Below, piece by piece: positions 44,739 through 53,268 of a stretch of 64,000 nucleotides of DNA (position 1 is its first letter; every line of letters begins with the position of its first letter). The stretch comes from Bog-950 sp046329535 (GTDB lineage: Bacteria > Bacteroidota > Bacteroidia > Chitinophagales > LD1). Under the pieces are notes generated by a model. That model did not search any database and was not told where the DNA came from. It saw only the letters and a list, made by a program, of their open reading frames with translations. Both the position numbers and the translations under genes were made by a program. The stretch covers positions 33,459-97,458 of the forward strand of contig JAXLUN010000011.1 of the NCBI GenBank assembly GCA_046329535.1, given 5' to 3'.

Positions 44739-46316
44739 ATGGCAGATATAGACTTAGTGAAAAAATCACTGATCAGAAAAACTACCTCCGATACCAACCC
44801 TATCGATTTCGGTAAACTTCCTCCGCAGGCCCGTGAGCTGGAAGAAGCGGTTTTGGGAGCGGTGATGATTGAACAAAATGCGATTAACGATGTCAGCGAT
44901 ATTCTGAAAGATGATTCATTTTACGTAGATGCTCACCAGCGTATCTGGCGTGCTATCCGGATGCTTTATCAGAATCAGGCACCAATTGATTTACTGACCG
45001 TTACCGAACAACTGAAGAAAAACGGAGAACTGGATGCAGCAGGTGGCCCCTTCTATGTAGCTCAACTCACCAACAAGATAGGTTCGGCAGCCAATGTGGA
45101 GTATCACGCCCGAGTACTGGCCGAAAAGTATATTCAGCGTATGCTGATTGCCTCTTCCAGTGAAGTATTGAAAGAGGCTTACGAAGATACAACTGATGTT
45201 TTTGAATTGCTGGACAAGGCAGAAAAGAATCTGTTCACTATTGCAGAAAACAACATGAAGCGTAACTCAGAAGATATTCAGAGTCTCGTTTTTAAGGAAC
45301 TGGAAGAGCTGAATATTCGGATGAACAACAGCAGCGACCACCTGAACGGAGTTGCTTCGGGCTTTGTGGATCTGGATAAAGCTACCGGGGGTTGGCAGAA
45401 AAGTGATTTGATTATTGTAGCTGCCCGTCCAGCCATGGGTAAAACGGCCTTTACGCTGGCCCTGGCCCGTAATGCAGCCGTTGACCATAAAAAGCCTATT
45501 GCCCTGTTCTCGCTCGAAATGAGTTCAGCTCAGTTGGTGCAGCGTTTAATTTCTATGGAAACGCAAATTGCTTCGGATAAAATACGCAAAGGCACCCTGG
45601 AGCCATACGAATATCAGATTCTGACTTCAAAAATTGACCACCTCAAGGCGGCCCCTATATTTATTGACGACACTCCGGCTATCAACGTATTTGAGTTGCG
45701 CAGTAAATGCCGAAGATTAAAGCAGCAGCATGATATACAGATGGTGGTAATAGACTATCTGCAACTGATGAGTGGTACTACCGATGGCAAGGGAAGTGGT
45801 AATAGAGAGCAAGAAATCAGTCAGATTTCTAGAGCGTTGAAGGGACTGGCTAAGGAGTTGGAAATTCCGGTCATTGCACTTTCACAATTATCGCGGGCGG
45901 TCGAAACCAGAGGGGGCGATAAGAAGCCGATTCTTTCTGACTTACGTGAGTCAGGTGCCATTGAACAGGATGCCGATATTGTTATTTTTCTTTACCGCGG
46001 TGAATACTATGGGTTAGAAACTGATGCTGATGGACAGAGCAACAAGGATATTGCCGAGGTGATTATTGCCAAGCATAGAAACGGACCAGTCTTATCGGTA
46101 CGCACGCGCTTTATTAACCGATTTGCTAAGTTTGAGAATTTGGATGAAATGGGAGCCAGCGACCAGTATCTGGAAATGAATGACCAAGGAGGAAAGAGTA
46201 AGTTCAAGAAATTTCAATCGCGCATTAACGATGAAGGTGACGCGGGAGAGGAGGAAACTTTCCAGAAAAAGCACAAACCCGATGACTTTGGCGATGACGA
46301 TGATACACCGTTTTAA
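44739..46316 (+). CDS. dnaB: Replicative DNA helicase DnaB
   Basis: A 525-residue ring helicase that unwinds the chromosome at the fork. The N-terminal domain has PPQARELEEAVLGAVMIEQN. The RecA-like motor has Walker A ARPAMGKTAFTLALARN, Walker B VVIDYLQLMSG, the Gln switch LSQLSRAVETRGGDK, and DIAEVIIAKHRNGP. No intein is present. The acidic C-terminal tail (after ~480) is common in the phylum. All motifs are intact. Confidence 0.98.
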   Translation: MADIDLVKKSLIRKTTSDTNPIDFGKLPPQARELEEAVLGAVMIEQNAINDVSDILKDDSFYVDAHQRIWRAIRMLYQNQAPIDLLTVTEQLKKNGELDAAGGPFYVAQLTNKIGSAANVEYHARVLAEKYIQRMLIASSSEVLKEAYEDTTDVFELLDKAEKNLFTIAENNMKRNSEDIQSLVFKELEELNIRMNNSSDHLNGVASGFVDLDKATGGWQKSDLIIVAARPAMGKTAFTLALARNAAVDHKKPIALFSLEMSSAQLVQRLISMETQIASDKIRKGTLEPYEYQILTSKIDHLKAAPIFIDDTPAINVFELRSKCRRLKQQHDIQMVVIDYLQLMSGTTDGKGSGNREQEISQISRALKGLAKELEIPVIALSQLSRAVETRGGDKKPILSDLRESGAIEQDADIVIFLYRGEYYGLETDADGQSNKDIAEVIIAKHRNGPVLSVRTRFINRFAKFENLDEMGASDQYLEMNDQGGKSKFKKFQSRINDEGDAGEEETFQKKHKPDDFGDDDDTPF

Positions 46317-46332
46317 TCCATATCTAAACCAA

Positions 46333-46366
46333 CAAAATACCCTCTTGAAGAGGCCATTTTGTTTTA
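46333..46366 (+). terminator. Probable terminator after dnaB
   Basis: An imperfect hairpin CAAAAT/ATTTTG (46333-46338, 46356-46361) enclosing CCTCT/AGAGG, followed by TTTT. It begins 17 bp after the dnaB stop. Confidence 0.5.
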
Positions 46367-46660
46367 CCCGTTCAAGTTGCTAAGGCTTATTACAGGATAA
46401 AAGACTTATCAGCCCCTATAACCACCAAGCAATCCGATGTGCCACAATTCAATACAGCTTTTACTTTAGCCATTTTGATTTTTTAACTGCAATTTTCGTG
46501 CATTGCACCTACCATTGAATCTATCACCAGATTTGATTAAATCCCAGGGTGGTTAGAGGTGTTTAAGAAAAAGATGGCACCATAACTCAGGCACTCTTAA
46601 CTAAACATCCGTTCTTTACATCCAGGAGCAGCTGTTTAGTTGCGAACAATAATCGGTAGT
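46367..46660. other. Gap without a recognised gene
   Basis: Between the dnaB terminator and the collagen-like lipoprotein gene there are about 294 bp in which I see no gene, RNA or clear repeat. Confidence 0.5.
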
Positions 46661-47179
46661 CTAGTCGTTCAGATTTAGATAGCGTTTTACTTCTTCGTAA
46701 TTACTAAAATCAATATCCTTTTTACCAGTCAGGAAAGTGGAGCCAGGGGCAATAATCACTTTGGTTCTGGCAAACGTACGGTTAGAACCGGTATAAGTAG
46801 AACCATCCGGATTCTTAATTGAAAGAATTAACTGCTTGGTAGGAGCATCATATATCCAGCGTGTTTGAAAACTGGCTCCACAACCCAAACCGGGAGCTTG
46901 ATACCAATAATCACATCCATCGGCAATCAGCCCCTTATAATACACCAAAATCAAGCCTGAGTCTACTGTTCCGGTAGAAACTGAGGCCGGCAGGTTAACA
47001 GTTATGTTTTTACTATTTCCAATCGAGTCGGTGGGGTGATTAATTACAACAACATTGGCATTGCCATTGGTACCGTTGGTGCCATTAGTGCCAGCCGGCC
47101 CGGCCGGGCCTTCTTTAGTGCACGATGCAACGAATAACAAAATGGCCAGAGGGAGAGCGAGAATCTTGAAGTCTTTCAT
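46661..47179 (-). CDS. Lipoprotein with short collagen-like tract
   Basis: A 172-residue exported lipoprotein with lipobox LFVASC, then a Gly-X-Y tract (EGPAGPAGTNGTNGTNGN) of about six triplets. After it comes a ~120-residue beta-rich domain (VVINHPTDSIGNSKNITVNL; YYKGLIADGCDYWYQAPGLG). Short collagen-like tracts after the lipid anchor are common in Bacteroidota surface lipoproteins. Function is unknown. Confidence 0.7.
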   Translation of the reverse strand: MKDFKILALPLAILLFVASCTKEGPAGPAGTNGTNGTNGNANVVVINHPTDSIGNSKNITVNLPASVSTGTVDSGLILVYYKGLIADGCDYWYQAPGLGCGASFQTRWIYDAPTKQLILSIKNPDGSTYTGSNRTFARTKVIIAPGSTFLTGKKDIDFSNYEEVKRYLNLND

Positions 47180-47307
47180 AGGGGCCTGTTTTAATTGGTT
47201 AATACAAGCAAAGGTGCGGCACCATATCCACGCATCCGCTGAGTTGAATCATTAGGAATGATGATATGGATTCCCCATACCGAGTTGCGCATTCTGAATT
47301 CTTCTAC

Positions 47308-49233
47308 CTATTCTCCCGGGCGGTAAATACGTTCTGCATGTTGGTAAGCCCACTCTTTACTCAAGCTTTCCACTTTAGTTTGGTTGTTAACATAAAGCTG
47401 CATCTGATCGGTATAGTGCTTGGCACCGGGAGTGTTGCTACTACCATAACAGATGATGCTGCGCAGCTCGGGTAAACTGCCATCTTTCTTAAACTTGCTA
47501 AGCAGAATATAGCTTTCGCCCGAGCTTATTCTTCGCTGACCTTTGCCAAACGCATCGCCATACTTGGCAGCAAACATATCGGGCCCGCCACTGGTAGGCA
47601 GATTCACCTCGCCACGCTGATGACGCTGAAACTGGCCAAGCGGCACCGTCAACCTTCCAAAATCTCTAATCATCTCAGCTTTGGCTCTACGTACGCCATC
47701 GGCAAAGTACTCCAGTTTAAAAGCCGGGTCGGCTGTAAACTTCTTTTCTATATCGTCATTTATAGCGAAGTAAGTTCCGTATATCCATTTGTAAACCAAG
47801 GTGGCGTTGGTGTCGGCAATATCTCCGCTTCGATTGCGGCTCCAGGCCTTCATTACCCCGATGGCATCGGCAATGTCCGGATATCTACTTTCCTCTAAAT
47901 GGAAAGCTTCTTCTAAGTCGAAACTTTTGAACGGAGCCGTAACGGTTTGCGGATAATGCGCATCGTATTTAATTTCCAGAAAATCGTTCCAGGTCAGCTT
48001 GCGGTTTTTCTTCTGCTCCATCATTTCGTAAAAGCGCAGACTGCGATTAGTTTGCCAAAGTGCAAAGCCACTGTTTTTTTGACAAGACAGCGGCTGCGGA
48101 TTTTCGTTTTTAGCCGTCATGCTGTAAGAGGTATTGTTCACCTGAAACAGATATCCGCAATCGGGGTTCAGCACATGCGGAAGCGAATCGTGCGGCAGAA
48201 ACTGAGTCCATAAAGTTTTTTGTGTATTGCCGGGCACGGTGCTTTTCCAGTCGTAGCCATCCGCGCGTATAGGCATGGCTCCGTTGCTCACGCAATAAAT
48301 GGTATCAAAGCGGTCGGCATACGTTACATACTGATTGATGATGCCTTTGATATCCAGCGCCTGGCGGAACTCGGTATAGTTGCGTGCTTTGTTCATTTTA
48401 TACCATTCTTCCACGCTCTTCACCGTCATGTTCGAAGCCAGACGAATAGCGAACATGCCTTTCTTGTTCACATAGGTGGCGCCATACATACTCCACCATT
48501 TCTTTTTACCGATGGTGAGAATGAATTTGTGTTTATCGCGTTGCTTGGCCAGGTTAACAGTAAGCTTTGCGCGGCTTTGCTGCAATTTGTAAGATACGCC
48601 ATCTACCAGATAGTGATTCTTCTTTTTCGGGTCGGGTTCTAACTGGTATACATCAATGGCATCAAAGTAATTGGTGGTGTGGGCCCAACCCAGGTTTTCG
48701 TTGGTGCCGTGAAAAATAGAAACCGCACCATGAAAAGTAGCACCCAGAATATTCAGCCCTTCATCGCTGTGCAGGTGTGCTTCATACCAGCTCATGGGGC
48801 CCTCTAAAGGCTGATGCGCATTGCAGTCGAGATAGACATTGCCATCGGCCGTAATGCGCGAGTTCATAGCTAACGCATTGGAGCCTCGTGCATCTTTATT
48901 GTAATCGAGCGTTGGAACACTTTCGCCTACTACACTTTTAATGGCTCCATCCACTCCGGTCATCAATGCCATTGATAGCATATAGCCTGCAATAAAATCG
49001 GTGGGGCGAATAGGCAGCAGACTCTTAAAGAAAAGCCGGTCGGGATTCTTCTTGGCCCAATCGTTACCGGCATCGGCCCCGGCTTCCAGTAGCTTTCTGG
49101 TTTCGGGTGATAAATCATTGTAATGTTTTTCAATGAAATCGGGCACACCCAGCAACTGCACAGCATAGTCAATCTTAGCGCCTTCAATGCCCATGGTTAA
49201 ACCCAGTTTGCCGCGAGCCAGCAGCAAGCCCAT
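47308..49233 (-). CDS. Main open frame of the penicillin acylase-like gene
   Basis: A 641-residue uninterrupted piece carrying the end of the alpha subunit, the autocleavage site with the N-terminal nucleophile Ser in ARGSNALAMN, and the whole beta subunit. Its ATG at 49233 is an internal Met in the full-length gene; without the upstream part the product would lack a signal peptide and remain in the cytoplasm. See the frameshift entry. Confidence 0.6.
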   Translation of the reverse strand: MGLLLARGKLGLTMGIEGAKIDYAVQLLGVPDFIEKHYNDLSPETRKLLEAGADAGNDWAKKNPDRLFFKSLLPIRPTDFIAGYMLSMALMTGVDGAIKSVVGESVPTLDYNKDARGSNALAMNSRITADGNVYLDCNAHQPLEGPMSWYEAHLHSDEGLNILGATFHGAVSIFHGTNENLGWAHTTNYFDAIDVYQLEPDPKKKNHYLVDGVSYKLQQSRAKLTVNLAKQRDKHKFILTIGKKKWWSMYGATYVNKKGMFAIRLASNMTVKSVEEWYKMNKARNYTEFRQALDIKGIINQYVTYADRFDTIYCVSNGAMPIRADGYDWKSTVPGNTQKTLWTQFLPHDSLPHVLNPDCGYLFQVNNTSYSMTAKNENPQPLSCQKNSGFALWQTNRSLRFYEMMEQKKNRKLTWNDFLEIKYDAHYPQTVTAPFKSFDLEEAFHLEESRYPDIADAIGVMKAWSRNRSGDIADTNATLVYKWIYGTYFAINDDIEKKFTADPAFKLEYFADGVRRAKAEMIRDFGRLTVPLGQFQRHQRGEVNLPTSGGPDMFAAKYGDAFGKGQRRISSGESYILLSKFKKDGSLPELRSIICYGSSNTPGAKHYTDQMQLYVNNQTKVESLSKEWAYQHAERIYRPGE

Positions 49234-49424
49234 TGCACCGTGTTGTAATCATCTTCGCAGGCAGCGTATACTAAACCGTAAGAACAATCGGCATCGGTCT
49301 TGCCAAAGATGTGCGGCACGCCAAAACTATCGCGCACAATTTCTACGTGATAATTCGGATTAACCTGTGCAAAAACAGAAGAGGAGAGGAGAAACACTAC
49401 ACAGGCGGACAAAATATTTTTCAT
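49197..49424 (-). CDS. N-terminal open frame of the penicillin acylase-like gene
   Basis: A 75-residue piece with signal peptide (MKNILSACVVFLLSSSVFAQ) and the conserved family N-terminus. The last ~11 residues (WACCWLAANWV) are out of frame relative to the rest. See the frameshift entry. Confidence 0.6.
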   Translation of the reverse strand: MKNILSACVVFLLSSSVFAQVNPNYHVEIVRDSFGVPHIFGKTDADCSYGLVYAACEDDYNTVQWACCWLAANWV

Positions 49425-49536
49425 TCGTACTCGGTTTGATTTTTAATGAAGTAGACGAATGTATAAAGGCTGAACAGATGAAATAAGAAAAGGGAAGGAA
49501 ATATTTTGAAGACTGAGTCCGTAAGATGGGAAACAA

Positions 49537-49917
49537 CTATTCGGGCTTACGGGCCTTGAGTTCATCCTCGGCTGCCCGTTGCTTGCGCTTAATCTCCGGA
49601 AAGTGGACAATGTAAAAAATGGCCACGACCACCAGACCGATGGTAAAGAAAATCATCGCATAATTACGCAGGCCATCCTGAAAGAAAAACTCACCGGTCA
49701 TCCAGATAGCGTTGGCACTTATCCAGCAACACACGGCTACGTTGTGAAACAAATCGGCCAGGTCCCTTCGCGAGCGCCATGTGATATGAATAGCTACAAA
49801 CAAGGTAGGCACAATCATCAGCATACCGCCTATACTCCAGCCCATGACCCAGCAGGTATCTTTAATCAGCCACAAAGCAATGTGCAGGTTTTCGTATTCG
49901 CGGATGTTTTTAAACAT
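49537..49917 (-). CDS. Small polytopic membrane protein of unknown function
   Basis: A 126-residue product with three or four membrane helices (WVMGWSIGGMLMIVPTLFVA; VAVCCWISANAIWMTGEFFF; YAMIFFTIGLVVVAIFYIVH) and a charged C-terminal tail (FPEIKRKQRAAEDELKARK). I do not recognise a family. It lies 112 bp upstream of the acylase gene on the same strand. Confidence 0.65.
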   Translation of the reverse strand: MFKNIREYENLHIALWLIKDTCWVMGWSIGGMLMIVPTLFVAIHITWRSRRDLADLFHNVAVCCWISANAIWMTGEFFFQDGLRNYAMIFFTIGLVVVAIFYIVHFPEIKRKQRAAEDELKARKPE

Positions 49918-50083
49918 AGTTGATTTTGCAGGGCGCTAAAATAGAGGAATGCCCGTATATGTGCAGCGCTTAAAAAACAAAACCAGCGGTATATCATACA
50001 ATCTGCAGCAGGTAAATACGGAACAACTTGTTATTCAAAAAATCCTTACATTCGTTTATTCATCACTTAAACCACTTGTAACT

Positions 50084-50272
50084 ATGAAAAAGATTTTTTT
50101 ATCTGTATTAGCAGCCGGGTTGCTGATTGGAGTTAACTCATGCGCCAAATGCAAAACCTGCACCTATTCCGGAAGCCCATCCGTTAAGTATTGCGAAAAA
50201 GACTATGCAAACAAAGCAACCTACGATGCTGTAATTGCTGTTGCAGAAGCTAGCGGTTACAACTGCAAATAA
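50084..50272 (+). CDS. Small lipoprotein
   Basis: A 62-residue lipoprotein from ATG 50084, with signal MKKIFLSVLAAGLLIGVNSC and lipobox GVNSC. The mature part is Cys-rich (AKCKTCTYSG, VKYCEKDY, and a C-terminal YNCK), with five cysteines in about 42 residues besides the lipid-carrying one. These could form disulfide bonds or bind metal. A longer ORF starting at 49949 is unlikely because it would bury the signal. A terminator follows at 50307. Confidence 0.7.
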   Translation: MKKIFLSVLAAGLLIGVNSCAKCKTCTYSGSPSVKYCEKDYANKATYDAVIAVAEASGYNCK

Positions 50273-50306
50273 TTCACGTAAGCGGGTCCAATTGACTCTT
50301 CTCAGG

Positions 50307-50336
50307 AAAAGGAATCTCGAAAAAGATTCCTTTTTT
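50307..50336 (+). terminator. Rho-independent terminator after the small lipoprotein gene
   Basis: Stem AAAAGGAATCT (50307-50317) and its complement AGATTCCTTTT (50324-50334), followed by more T's. Confidence 0.75.
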
Positions 50337-50468
50337 ATTTTCCCCCAATCTCGTTTACTAGAAAACCTAATCTGTTCCAATATTTTGCTGAGCGTTTTGG
50401 ATACATACCTTATTCTTGCTGCGGAGGTGAGAATAGCATCTTTTTTAGTTAACTAAACACTCAAATCA

Positions 50469-50789
50469 ATGAAAACAATCTTTAGACCCGGTCTGTTAAC
50501 CGCATTTTTCCTCTTAGCCTTGCTAAGCACATCAGTTGCACAGGACAAGTATGACTTTGCTCTTATTTACCTGGATATGACAAAACAAAATGTAACCATT
50601 CATATTGTACAGAATGATGTATCCGAGAAAGTGATTGAAACTGGCAAAAAGTTTTATGACAATTCCGGACATATGGAGCGACAGCTACACACTATCAGCC
50701 AAATGACTAGCGAAGGCTGGGAATTAACCAATATCACCAACTATAACGGCATACCATTTTACTACCTTAAACGGAAAAAGAATGGATAA
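50469..50789 (+). CDS. Small secreted protein of unknown function
   Basis: A 106-residue exported protein. The signal peptide ends near TSVAQ (FRPGLLTAFFLLALLSTSVA). The mature part has LIYLDMTKQNVTIHIVQNDV and a C-terminal MTSEGWELTNITNY..PFYYLKR segment of the DUF4177-like kind (GWELxxI...YYLKR). It may be a small beta-sheet protein. It heads a run of three membrane or secreted genes on this strand. Confidence 0.6.
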   Translation: MKTIFRPGLLTAFFLLALLSTSVAQDKYDFALIYLDMTKQNVTIHIVQNDVSEKVIETGKKFYDNSGHMERQLHTISQMTSEGWELTNITNYNGIPFYYLKRKKNG

Positions 50790-50804
50790 ACTTATCTTCA
50801 TCCG

Positions 50805-51095
50805 ATGTTCCAAACCTTCTTAAGGGTATATGTCCTATTGCTTTTAGCAGGAAATGTAATTGGTTTATGTTGGGCATTTCAGCCTCAGGCTATCGGTTTA
50901 TATGTAGCTATGTTGTGGGTACCGGTAAACTTTGCCTTTGCCTTAGTTGGTTTGGTTTGGTTGCTATGGTTTAGTTATAGAACTACTAAGCGTGCAGACT
51001 GGTGGTATTATGTGCTGGTCATCGTGCTTCCGGTAGTCCTGCAGGTATTAGTGTATCAGCTTGTCAGTTGGCTGACCCCTAAAGGAGGTTGTTAA
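50805..51095 (+). CDS. Small membrane protein of unknown function
   Basis: A 96-residue hydrophobic product with about three helices (FLRVYVLLLLAGNVIGLCWA; YVAMLWVPVNFAFALVGLVW; WWYYVLVIVLPVVLQVLVYQ). No family is recognised. It follows the secreted protein gene by 15 bp and precedes another membrane protein gene. Confidence 0.55.
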   Translation: MFQTFLRVYVLLLLAGNVIGLCWAFQPQAIGLYVAMLWVPVNFAFALVGLVWLLWFSYRTTKRADWWYYVLVIVLPVVLQVLVYQLVSWLTPKGGC

Positions 51096-51121
51096 TTATT
51101 TCCGTTTTAATATATTTGAAC

Positions 51122-52117
51122 ATGGCTGTTTACGAAATAGAAAAAGACCGGGTAATTATTCATAAACACGGTTTCGACACCTTGAAAGAGTATGCCATCG
51201 TTTGTGGTGTATTGGCTTTGGTCGTTTATTTTTTAATGAGTGAAATTCCGCAGGCTTACCGTGTAGGCATTTCTGCGGTATTGTTGTTGGGCAGTCCTTT
51301 AGCCTATTACTTGCTTCGCCAAATCCGCATCATTTTCGACAATGGGGAGCAGTTGGTATACGTCCGGTATCCGCTTCTTGGGCAGCGCATTCTCATTCGC
51401 TTTGCCGAGATAAGTCATGTAGGCTTTGTTACTCAGAGCAGTAACTTCACCGGCTTTAATGCTCATAGCGGATTTTATCAAATTGCCCGCAAAAACGACC
51501 CGATGGGTAAAGGGCTTAAAGTGCTGACCAATGTTCCGCTGCAAAGTAACGAGGCTGTAGACTTCAACCTCTATGCCTTGCCATTAATCGAAAGCTATGT
51601 AAGTGATAATAAACCGTATGTAGTACTGCTGCCCGAAAACAATCAGCTGCGCGAATATGTGCAAGAAGTAGAAACCGGAGTTTATGTATTTCGCCATTTT
51701 AGATGGGTGGCTAATTTGCTTTGGCTCGGTTTGTTGCTGATGGGCTTATGGATAACGTCTACCTATATCAGGGATGGTTTTCATGAATGGGTAGAGGGAG
51801 CGGTGGTGCTGGTAACGGTCATCATGCCTGCTTTCATGCTGTTCTTAAGCACCAAATACCTGACCATTGATACGAACAACGGCACGGTTACTACGCAATG
51901 TATCGGAGGACTGCTGAAGAAGGTGCGCCAACTGAGTGCTTTTTCGGGTTTCCATTACGAACGAAATACACATAACGGCATATACACCGGCACCGATTTA
52001 AATATGAACTTTCATTCGGAAACCCGACTCTCTGTCACCAGTTTTTACCGAACTACCCAACTGGATAAAGCCGTGCGGGAACTGAACCTGGTGTTAATTC
52101 AGGCAGGAGGCAGATAA
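51122..52117 (+). CDS. Membrane protein of unknown function
   Basis: A 331-residue protein from ATG 51122. Upstream in-frame TTG 51089 would overlap the previous gene. The N-terminus has two helices (YAIVCGVLALVVYFLM; VGISAVLLLGSPLAYYLL) followed by a ~130-residue soluble part containing FDNGEQLVYVRYPLLGQRIL. Two further helices lie near 190-240, and a C-terminal segment of PH-like character follows (KYLTIDTNNGTVTTQCIGGL). No family is recognised. It starts 26 bp after the previous gene. Confidence 0.6.
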   Translation: MAVYEIEKDRVIIHKHGFDTLKEYAIVCGVLALVVYFLMSEIPQAYRVGISAVLLLGSPLAYYLLRQIRIIFDNGEQLVYVRYPLLGQRILIRFAEISHVGFVTQSSNFTGFNAHSGFYQIARKNDPMGKGLKVLTNVPLQSNEAVDFNLYALPLIESYVSDNKPYVVLLPENNQLREYVQEVETGVYVFRHFRWVANLLWLGLLLMGLWITSTYIRDGFHEWVEGAVVLVTVIMPAFMLFLSTKYLTIDTNNGTVTTQCIGGLLKKVRQLSAFSGFHYERNTHNGIYTGTDLNMNFHSETRLSVTSFYRTTQLDKAVRELNLVLIQAGGR

Positions 52118-52189
52118 AAAGTTCGCTCCACAGCTTCTCATTATACGGCCTAATTCATAGGTTTGCTTCATCAACTACATGAATTGAAC

Positions 52190-52846
52190 ATGAAGCATGC
52201 ATCCTCTATACGTAAGATTAAGACGCTGGGATTTTTCATCATTTTCATTTTGTTATCAGCCACGGTTTCGGCACAAAAGTCAATCGCCTATTTGATTATA
52301 GATGGATTCAATCAGGCCTCAACCGGTTTTGTCGATTTTTTAAAACAAACCTATACAGATGTTGGGCTGGTGAAGTTGAACGAAGATACCGTAAAATCAT
52401 ATGAAGGAATTGACCGGGTAATTTTCAGCTCAGTTAAGAATTATAGAGCCATACTGGCCGATGGCAAATTATATACACTTCATCGAATGGATATTTATGG
52501 TAAGTCGATTCTGGTTGGCGATAAAACCTGGGACGAGGTGAAAGATTATCTGCGAACATCTGTTCAAAACCAGGCCGACTTTTTTGATAAAATTTTTTCT
52601 ACCAGCATGAGCCACACACAGATATTCGAATATTATCCGATAGATGGTAAAAGTGAATCCTGGACTAAACCCCGTTATAAAATTTTCTTCTACCCTAAAA
52701 AGTTAACTCTTCCTGATGATACTAACCGCGACAACATAGAGGAAAAACTGGACGCTATATCTTATTTTTCGATTGAAGTATACAAACAGCCTTTCTCTAA
52801 CAATTATTTCATGAAATACCGCGTCTCTGGCGGCACTCCTGAATAA
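52190..52846 (+). CDS. Secreted protein of unknown function
   Basis: A 218-residue exported protein from ATG 52190, with signal peptide ending near TVSAQ (KTLGFFIIFILLSATVSAQ). The mature part (YLIIDGFNQASTGFVDFLKQ; YPKKLTLPDDTNRDNIEEKL) has mixed alpha/beta character without a recognised domain. It follows the 331-residue membrane protein gene by 72 bp. Confidence 0.6.
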   Translation: MKHASSIRKIKTLGFFIIFILLSATVSAQKSIAYLIIDGFNQASTGFVDFLKQTYTDVGLVKLNEDTVKSYEGIDRVIFSSVKNYRAILADGKLYTLHRMDIYGKSILVGDKTWDEVKDYLRTSVQNQADFFDKIFSTSMSHTQIFEYYPIDGKSESWTKPRYKIFFYPKKLTLPDDTNRDNIEEKLDAISYFSIEVYKQPFSNNYFMKYRVSGGTPE

Positions 52847-52942
52847 GGTATATACTTGATTCGCTAAATGTTAAACGGTTCTTATTTAGTATAAATATCG
52901 GGTGTTTTTTGAACATACGACAAATCTACATTTGCATGCACT

Positions 52943-53062
52943 ATGACAATTCCATTACTCACCCTGTCTGCTGTGGCAATACTGTTGTATCAACGTTTCA
53001 TTTATAAAGATGAAGACGAATTGGATTCTTATGGAGAGCCTAAATACAAAAAGCGCAGGTGA
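52943..53062 (+). CDS. Putative 39-residue single-span membrane peptide
   Basis: A small ORF with ATG at 52943 and TGA at 53060. It starts with a hydrophobic helix (IPLLTLSAVAILLY) followed by an acidic then basic tail (KDEDELDSYGEPKYKKRR). It stands alone in a 422-bp gap ahead of gyrA. Plausible but unproven. Confidence 0.35.
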   Translation: MTIPLLTLSAVAILLYQRFIYKDEDELDSYGEPKYKKRR

Positions 53063-53268
53063 TCTCCGGTAGCCTTCTTCTTGTTCGCTATTTACCCAAA
53101 ACCCATTTCACTTTCTTCAAATTCTGCATTAAATGTGGAAAAAATCAATTCAACCTTCTTGCTTAAGGGGGTGAGGAAAACGTATATTCGTGCGCTCAAA
53201 TTGAAGCTAAACTCGAAAAGTGTAAAAATGGCTACAAAAAGCCTTAAAGCACTTCAATTAAATAAACT

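Larger units (their letters stand above)
47308..49424 (-). pseudogene. Penicillin acylase family (Ntn hydrolase) gene with one frameshift
   Basis: The signal peptide and first 60 residues (49424 down; IVRDSFGVPHIFGKTDADCS) end in one frame, and the rest (from 49233, MGLLLARGKLGLTMGIEG) continues in another. Their join matches the family's usual DDYNTVQMGLLLARG. Inserting one A in GTGCAATGG (about 49229) would restore a 705-residue protein. The nucleophile region GSNALAMN with Ser is present in the second part. The family includes penicillin G acylase and acyl-homoserine lactone acylases; which substrate applies is unknown. The gene could be an authentic null allele or a consensus error. Confidence 0.8.
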
